From JAZKDW01 sp040387375 (GTDB taxonomy: Bacteria; Pseudomonadota; Gammaproteobacteria; Burkholderiales; Burkholderiaceae_D), in the NCBI GenBank assembly GCA_040387375.1, contig JAZKDW010000041.1:124001-188000 (forward strand): a stretch of DNA of 64,000 nucleotides, read 5' to 3'. The notes under the pieces were generated by a model, which was not told where the DNA came from, did no database searches, and saw only the letters and a program-made list of their open reading frames with translations. The position numbers were made by a program, and so were the translations under genes. Positions 58,827 to 64,000 of this stretch are shown here, in pieces. How positions within the stretch are numbered: the first letter of the stretch is position 1; each line of letters starts with the position of its first letter.

Positions 58827-60311
58827 ATGAAATACGTGGATTTACGAGATTTTATTGCTCAATTGCAAGAAATTGGCGAATTAAAGCGGGTAATCACGCC
58901 GGTTTCCCCCTATCTGGAGATGACGGAGATATGTGACCGTACCTTGCGCGCAGGCGGCCCTGCCTTGTTGTTTGAGCAACCCGCTGGACATGACATGCCG
59001 GTGCTCGGCAATCTCTTCGGCACCACACGCCGCGTTGCGCTTGGCATGGGCGCCGACGATGTAAGCGAGTTACGCAAGATCGGGCACGTGCTGGCGATGT
59101 TGAAAGAGCCGGAGCCGCCGAAAGGCTTCAGGGACGTACTTGGGCTTGGCTCGCTGGTGAAGTCACTCTGGGACATGGCGCCGAAGGAGCTGCGCGCCGC
59201 CAAGTGCCAGGACATCGTCTGGGAAGGCAACGACGTTGATCTTGCACGGTTGCCGGTCCAGCATTGCTGGCCCGGCGATATTGCGCCTCTTATTACATGG
59301 GGGCTGGTGATTACCAAAGGGCCGCACAAGAAACGGCAGAACCTGGGCATCTATCGCCAGCAAGTCCTCGGACGCAACAAGGTCATCATGCGCTGGCTCG
59401 CGCAACGCGGCGGTGCCCTGGATTTTCGCGAGCATTGCATCGTCAACCCTGGCCAGCCCTATCCGATCGCGGTTGCGCTAGGCGCCGATCCGGCAACGAT
59501 ATTGGGTGCAGTCACGCCGGTGCCCGACAGCCTGTCGGAATACCAGTTTGCCGGCTTGCTGCGCGGCGGCCGCACCGAACTGGTCAAGGCCCTGGGCAGC
59601 GAACTGCGTGTGCCGGCCTCGGCCGAAATCGTGCTGGAAGGGCATATCTATCCGGATGACTCCCATCCGAGCGGATATGAGATGGCATTGGAGGGACCAT
59701 TCGGCGACCATACCGGCTATTACAATGAGCAGGACTGGTTCCCCGTATTCACCATCGATCGCATCACGATGCGGCGCGATCCGATCTATCACTCGACCTA
59801 CACCGGCAAGCCACCCGATGAACCGGCGATCCTGGGCGTGGCGTTGAATGAAGTGTTCATCCCGCTGTTACAAAAGCAGTTTTCTGAAATCCTCGATTTT
59901 TATCTGCCGCCGGAAGGATGCAGCTACCGGATGGCAGTCGTGCAAATGAAAAAAGCCTATCCGGGTCATGCCAAGCGTGTGATGTTCGGCGTATGGAGCT
60001 TCTTGCGGCAGTTCATGTACACCAAGTTCATCATCGTGGTCGATGAGGATGTCAATATCCGCGACTGGAAGGAAGTGATCTGGGCAGTCACCACCCGGGT
60101 CGATCCGATGCGCGACACCATGATGGTGGAAAACACGCCGATCGATTATCTGGATTTTGCGTCGCCCGTGAGTGGACTGGGCAGCAAGATGGGCATAGAT
60201 GCGACCAATAAATGGCCAGGTGAAACAAGCCGGGAATGGGGGCGCACGATCGAGATGACTGATGAAGTCAAATCCAGGGTGGACCGCATCTGGCAGGAAC
60301 TCGGCATTTGA
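58827..60311 (+). CDS. ubiD: UbiD, 3-octaprenyl-4-hydroxybenzoate decarboxylase
   Basis: A 494-residue prenylated-FMN-dependent decarboxylase of ubiquinone synthesis. Start MKYVDLRDFIAQLQEIGELKRV matches E. coli UbiD; GIYRQQVLGRNKVIMRW and MALEGPFGDHTGYYNEQDWF cover cofactor- and metal-binding residues, including the catalytic Glu region. It needs UbiX to make its cofactor. The ribosome site at 58827 is weak; an upstream in-frame start adds an unlikely tail. Length is nearly identical to the family. Confidence 0.95.
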   Translation: MKYVDLRDFIAQLQEIGELKRVITPVSPYLEMTEICDRTLRAGGPALLFEQPAGHDMPVLGNLFGTTRRVALGMGADDVSELRKIGHVLAMLKEPEPPKGFRDVLGLGSLVKSLWDMAPKELRAAKCQDIVWEGNDVDLARLPVQHCWPGDIAPLITWGLVITKGPHKKRQNLGIYRQQVLGRNKVIMRWLAQRGGALDFREHCIVNPGQPYPIAVALGADPATILGAVTPVPDSLSEYQFAGLLRGGRTELVKALGSELRVPASAEIVLEGHIYPDDSHPSGYEMALEGPFGDHTGYYNEQDWFPVFTIDRITMRRDPIYHSTYTGKPPDEPAILGVALNEVFIPLLQKQFSEILDFYLPPEGCSYRMAVVQMKKAYPGHAKRVMFGVWSFLRQFMYTKFIIVVDEDVNIRDWKEVIWAVTTRVDPMRDTMMVENTPIDYLDFASPVSGLGSKMGIDATNKWPGETSREWGRTIEMTDEVKSRVDRIWQELGI

Positions 60312-60375
60312 CTCCAAAATAGACGGACATCAAATTTCAAACTGCGCGGGCGGCACATTGCTGTTAAAATTCGTG

Positions 60376-60475
60376 CTGGCGGGCCCCTGCGCATTGTGGC
60401 ATGGCCAATCTGGTCAGGTCGGGAACGAAGCAGCCACAGTCATTTACCACAAGTGCCGTAGACAAGGCTCGCCTC
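60376..60475 (+). ncRNA. ffs: 4.5S RNA of the signal recognition particle
   Basis: The conserved apical loop is intact: GGTCAGGTCGGGAACGAAGC then AGCCACA, flanked by complementary arms (GGCGGGCCCCTG at the 5' side and GGCTCGCC at the 3' side). TTAAAAT about 7-12 bases upstream is a likely -10 box. Ends are estimated to within a few bases. It acts with Ffh in co-translational membrane targeting. Confidence 0.93.
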
Positions 60476-60760
60476 TTTCGTTGCATCGCACGAGGCGGCC
60501 TGCAGTCCTGTAGCGCACATCCTCAACTCCCCCATTACCATCAGACCAGCACATCGCATGATTGAATTTGTGGCGGCGATGGCGTCAAGACCCTTTCCAA
60601 CCGCCTAAATGCAGCGGAAAAATGGTTCAGGAAGAATATGTTATGCTGGCTCACGGCGCTCTTGACAGACTGGTAGCGATGACGTAATGCCTCTGGCAGG
60701 CATGCCTTTCGTGTTGCACGACGCCTCTTTCATTTCAGTAAATTACCTCCATCATTCCTT

Positions 60761-61921
60761 ATGCGTTTGACCCGTAAACATTTTTTTATCGCAGCAGGTG
60801 TGCTGTTGCTCGGCATCGGCGCTTATTTCGGATTGCAAGGCAAGTCTGATACCGCCGCAAAGCAGCCGCGCAACCCGGTACAAGTCATCAAGAGTGGCCT
60901 TGCCGAACAAAAATCAATTCCGATTACCGTGCATGCAAATGGCTACGTGACTGCGTTGCAGACCGTGGATGTGCGTCCGCAAACCCAGAATATCGTGCGT
61001 GCGGTCCATGTTACGGAAGGTCAGGACGTGCGTGCGGGACAGCTGCTGTTTACGTTGGACAGCCGCAGTGAAAGCTCCGATGTCGCAAAGGCGGAGGCAC
61101 AAGTTGCACGCGATCGCGCCGACATTGCCGACGCGGAGGCTGCGCTGAAGCGCAATCAGGATTTGCAGGCCAAGAATTTCGTGGCACAGGCGGTGGTTGA
61201 TAACGCGCGCAATAAGCTCGAGGCGCTACGCAGCACGCTGAAAGCAAATCAGGCCGGCGTCCAGTCGAGCAATATCGCGTTAGGCAAAAACCTGATCAAG
61301 GCCAGCATCAGCGGCCGCATCGGCGCCATTACCGTACACCCGGGCAGCCTGGCGCAACCAACCGGCACGCCAATGCTGACGATTTCGCAACTCGACCCGA
61401 TCAGCGTCAGCTTTGCGGTGCCGGAGCGCGAACTGGCACACATCATCGCAACCTACCCAAAGGGCGACGCACCGGTCGTTGCGCAACTGGCCGGCGCGCA
61501 GCAGGTCGAAGGCAAGCTGGTTTTCATCGATAGCGCAGCCGACACCCAAAGCGGCACCATCAAGATGAAGGCGCAATTCAGCAATCCAGGCCGGAAAATG
61601 TGGCCGGGCACCTTCGTCAATGTGAGTCTGGTATCGCGCACCTTCCCCAATGCGGTCGTGATCCCCGCACAGGCAATCGTCACGGGCCCGGTTGATAAAA
61701 TTGTCTACGTGGTGCAACCGGATGAGACAGTCAAATTGCAAAAAATCGAAGTGATCACGATTGAAAATGGTCAGGCCGCGGTCTCCGGACTCAGCGCGGG
61801 TACCAGGGTCGTGATTGAAGGCGCGCAGAACCTGCGGCCCGGCACCAAGGTAAAGGAAATGCAGGCTGCGTCGGCGAATGGGAAAAACAGCAGGGGTGAC
61901 AAGAAGGGCGCACCGCAATAA
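60761..61921 (+). CDS. RND efflux periplasmic adaptor (membrane fusion protein)
   Basis: A 386-residue adaptor of the MdtA/AcrA type. A short N-terminal membrane anchor (FFIAAGVLLLGIGAYFGL) is followed by a lipoyl half-motif (ITVHANGYVTALQTVDVRPQ), an alpha-hairpin (about 105-165, KAEAQVARDRADIADAEAALKR), the second lipoyl half and a beta-barrel. No lipobox Cys is seen. It bridges the inner-membrane pump and an outer-membrane channel. The next gene, 60 bases on, encodes the pump. No strong ribosome site. The 285 bp between ffs and this gene hold nothing recognised. Confidence 0.93.
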   Translation: MRLTRKHFFIAAGVLLLGIGAYFGLQGKSDTAAKQPRNPVQVIKSGLAEQKSIPITVHANGYVTALQTVDVRPQTQNIVRAVHVTEGQDVRAGQLLFTLDSRSESSDVAKAEAQVARDRADIADAEAALKRNQDLQAKNFVAQAVVDNARNKLEALRSTLKANQAGVQSSNIALGKNLIKASISGRIGAITVHPGSLAQPTGTPMLTISQLDPISVSFAVPERELAHIIATYPKGDAPVVAQLAGAQQVEGKLVFIDSAADTQSGTIKMKAQFSNPGRKMWPGTFVNVSLVSRTFPNAVVIPAQAIVTGPVDKIVYVVQPDETVKLQKIEVITIENGQAAVSGLSAGTRVVIEGAQNLRPGTKVKEMQAASANGKNSRGDKKGAPQ

Positions 61922-61981
61922 ATCTGTTGATTCCAACGCCGGGCAGGTTCATCCGTTCAGCATAGACAAGATAAAGTAAAC

Positions 61982-64000
61982 GTGAATATTTCGGAACTCT
62001 GTATTCGCCGCCCGGTGATGACCGTGCTGCTGTCGATCGCGATCGTTGTCGTCGGCATGTTTGCATACAACAAGCTGCCGATTGCCGCGCTGCCCAGCTA
62101 TAACACGCCGGTCATCAATGTCAGCGGCTCGCTGCCTGGCGCCAGCGCGGAAATCATGGCAGCCTCGGTTGCAACGCCGCTGGAAAAGCAATTCTCGACC
62201 ATTTCGGGACTGGCGACGATCAGTTCAACCAACACGCTGGGCAACACCTCCATCACCCTCGAATTTTCGCCTGACCGTGATATCGATGCCGCGGCAGTCG
62301 ACGTGCAGGCGGCGCTGCTGCGGGCGCAGCGGGGCTTGCCGGACGAAATGACCTCGCTGCCGGCCTATCGCAAGATCAATCCGGCGGATGCGCCGGTACT
62401 GCTGCTGGCGCTGACCTCGCCATCGATTTCCCTGTCGGACCTGAATGATTATGCGGAAAACCTGATTTCGCCCTCGCTGTCGACCATTGAAGGGGTCGCA
62501 CAGGTATCGGTGTTCGGTCAGCGCCGCTACGCGGTTCGCGTAAAGGCGAAGCCGGATGAGCTGGCCGCGCGCAACATGACGATGGATGACCTGGCGCAAA
62601 CCATTCGATCGGCCAATGCAAACAGTCCGGTCGGCGTACTCGACGGGCCACGCCAGAGTCTGACCTTGCAGGCCAACCAGCAATTGCGCAATGCCGAAGC
62701 CTTCGGCAATCTGGTCATCGGCAGCCGGGATGGTTTGATCACTCGCCTGAAAGATGTGGCTGAGGTCGAAGACAGTGTTGAATCCACCAAGAGCGGCAGC
62801 TGGGCGAATGGCGAGCCATCGATCGTGCTGGCAGTGCAACGTCAGCCCAACGCCAATACAGTCGCCGTAGTCGACGCGGTCAAGGCAACCCTGCCGCAAT
62901 TCAAGACGCAGATGCCAGCGTCGATTGATGTCAGGATAATGAACGACCGCTCGATGTCGATTCGCGAGGCAATCCACGATGTGAAGCTGACCTTGCTGCT
63001 GACGATTGCCCTGGTGGTGCTGGTTATTTTCCTGTTTCTCAAGCGGCTGACGGCAACCATTATTCCGGTGCTGTCGCTGCCGATTTCATTGATCGGCTGT
63101 TTTGGCCTGATGCATAGTCTCGGCTATAGCTTGAACAATATTTCCTTGCTTGGAATTACCATCGCGGTCGGCCTTGTTGTCGACGATGCAATCGTGATGC
63201 TGGAAAATATCGTGCGCCATATCGAGGAGGGCATGGAGCCGATGGCGGCGGCACTCATTGGTTCGCGCGAAGTCGGATTTACGATTGTTTCCATCTCAAT
63301 TTCGCTGGTCGCCGTGTTTATCCCGATTTTTTTCATGCCGGGTGTGATCGGCCTGATGTTCCACGAATTCGCCGCGGTGGTATCGCTGGCCGTCCTCGTT
63401 TCCGCCGTCGTCTCGCTGACGCTGGTGCCGATGTTGTGCGCCCGGTTTCTCAAACCTGAGTCGCATGAAAAAGATAACTGGCTGAACCGATCCTTCGAAC
63501 GAGGTTTCAATGCGGTGCTGGCTTTCTACACACGGACGCTGGACTGGTGTCTGAAACGAAGCCGGATCGTATTGCTGGTCGCGCTCGCCACCTTCGCGAT
63601 TACCGCGCTGCTGTTCGTCAGCATCCCCAAAGGCTTTTTCCCGAGCGAGGACATCGGACAGATCAGCGCCACGATTGAAGGCCCTCAGGATGTTTCCTAT
63701 CCCACCATGGTGAGGCTGGTACAGACGGCGGCCGACATTATCCAGCGCGATCCAAACGTGGAAAGCGTGACCTCCAGGGTCAGCAGCGGCAACACCGGCA
63801 ATATGTTCATCGGCCTGAAGCCGCGCGGCCAGAGAAAATCGATGGACGCGGTGCTGGAGCAACTGCGCCGTAATGTGAGCGGCGTTGCCGGTGTTTCTGT
63901 CTTCCTGACGCCCGTGCAGAATTTGCGGCTCGGCGGCCGCCAGAGCAAGAGCCGCTTCCAGTATGTGCTGCAAAGCGTGCGTGCCGATGAGCTGACGACG
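61982..64000 (+). CDS. RND efflux pump, inner-membrane subunit (3'-truncated by window edge)
   Basis: 673 codons of a gene that should be about 1030, running off the window. It starts at a GTG (NISELCIRRPVMTVLLSIAIV), has the periplasmic pore domain (LPSYNTPVINVSGSLPGASAE), and the membrane segment with the proton-relay aspartates VGLVVDDAIVMLENIVRHIEEG (about residues 400-420). It belongs to the MdtB/MdtC-like hydrophobe/amphiphile efflux group. With the upstream adaptor it forms a tripartite efflux system; whether a second pump gene follows cannot be seen. Substrate unknown. Confidence 0.94.
   Translation, partial: MNISELCIRRPVMTVLLSIAIVVVGMFAYNKLPIAALPSYNTPVINVSGSLPGASAEIMAASVATPLEKQFSTISGLATISSTNTLGNTSITLEFSPDRDIDAAAVDVQAALLRAQRGLPDEMTSLPAYRKINPADAPVLLLALTSPSISLSDLNDYAENLISPSLSTIEGVAQVSVFGQRRYAVRVKAKPDELAARNMTMDDLAQTIRSANANSPVGVLDGPRQSLTLQANQQLRNAEAFGNLVIGSRDGLITRLKDVAEVEDSVESTKSGSWANGEPSIVLAVQRQPNANTVAVVDAVKATLPQFKTQMPASIDVRIMNDRSMSIREAIHDVKLTLLLTIALVVLVIFLFLKRLTATIIPVLSLPISLIGCFGLMHSLGYSLNNISLLGITIAVGLVVDDAIVMLENIVRHIEEGMEPMAAALIGSREVGFTIVSISISLVAVFIPIFFMPGVIGLMFHEFAAVVSLAVLVSAVVSLTLVPMLCARFLKPESHEKDNWLNRSFERGFNAVLAFYTRTLDWCLKRSRIVLLVALATFAITALLFVSIPKGFFPSEDIGQISATIEGPQDVSYPTMVRLVQTAADIIQRDPNVESVTSRVSSGNTGNMFIGLKPRGQRKSMDAVLEQLRRNVSGVAGVSVFLTPVQNLRLGGRQSKSRFQYVLQSVRADELTT

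Overview
The window looks like chromosomal DNA of a betaproteobacterium of the order Burkholderiales, most likely the Oxalobacteraceae (Herminiimonas-like). This is inferred from gene content, gene order (ybgC-tolQRAB-pal-cpoB next to glyA-nrdR and a ribD-ribE-ribBA-ribH-nusB set) and protein character; no database search was possible.

Layout. 1-2471: the end of a kup potassium transporter gene overlapping corA. 2468-9000: a divergent LysR regulator and a five-gene operon (MaoC/FAS1-like hydratase, acyl-CoA dehydrogenase, CaiB/BaiF CoA-transferase, MmgE/PrpD protein, HpcH/HpaI lyase) that matches itaconate degradation. 9022-12434: a MocA-like nucleotidyltransferase, a MEDS-domain histidine kinase with its LuxR-type response regulator, and a DUF1488 protein. 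12617-17872: an FAH-family hydrolase with a TauE/SafE permease, then a PhnD-like binding protein translationally coupled to a HAMP-PAS-GGDEF-EAL protein. 18276-24019: tRNA-Lys and the tol-pal cluster on the minus strand.

24210-40596: two complete minor-pilin/PilY1 cassettes, one on each strand, on either side of glyA-nrdR. The minus cassette (fimT-pilV-pilW-pilX-pilY1-pilE) has a PilY1 that lacks the usual N-terminal region and carries a large unrecognised insert between proline-rich linkers. The plus cassette (pilV-pilW-pilX-pilY1-pilE-fimT) has a full-length PilY1 and separates nrdR from ribD.

40658-56094: the riboflavin/nusB operon, split between ribE and ribBA by about 11 kb of accessory DNA. 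A diverged second copy of the ribE 3' end (52747-52794), a truncated P4-type integrase just after ribE (42497-42643) and similar ACGGTAT repeats at both ends mark an old integration at the ribE 3' end. Inside are exoD and DUF2062 membrane proteins, a small-molecule catabolic cluster (Bug binding protein, AA_synth protein, alpha/beta hydrolase, aldehyde dehydrogenase, GntR regulator), a 59-nt 3' fragment of tRNA-Gly(CCC) that is a second integration scar, and several poorly known genes. A prlF-yhaV toxin-antitoxin pair lies between the right end and ribBA.

56128-64000: an aminotransferase, a lytic transglycosylase, ubiD, the 4.5S signal recognition particle RNA, and an RND efflux adaptor with the first part of its pump gene.
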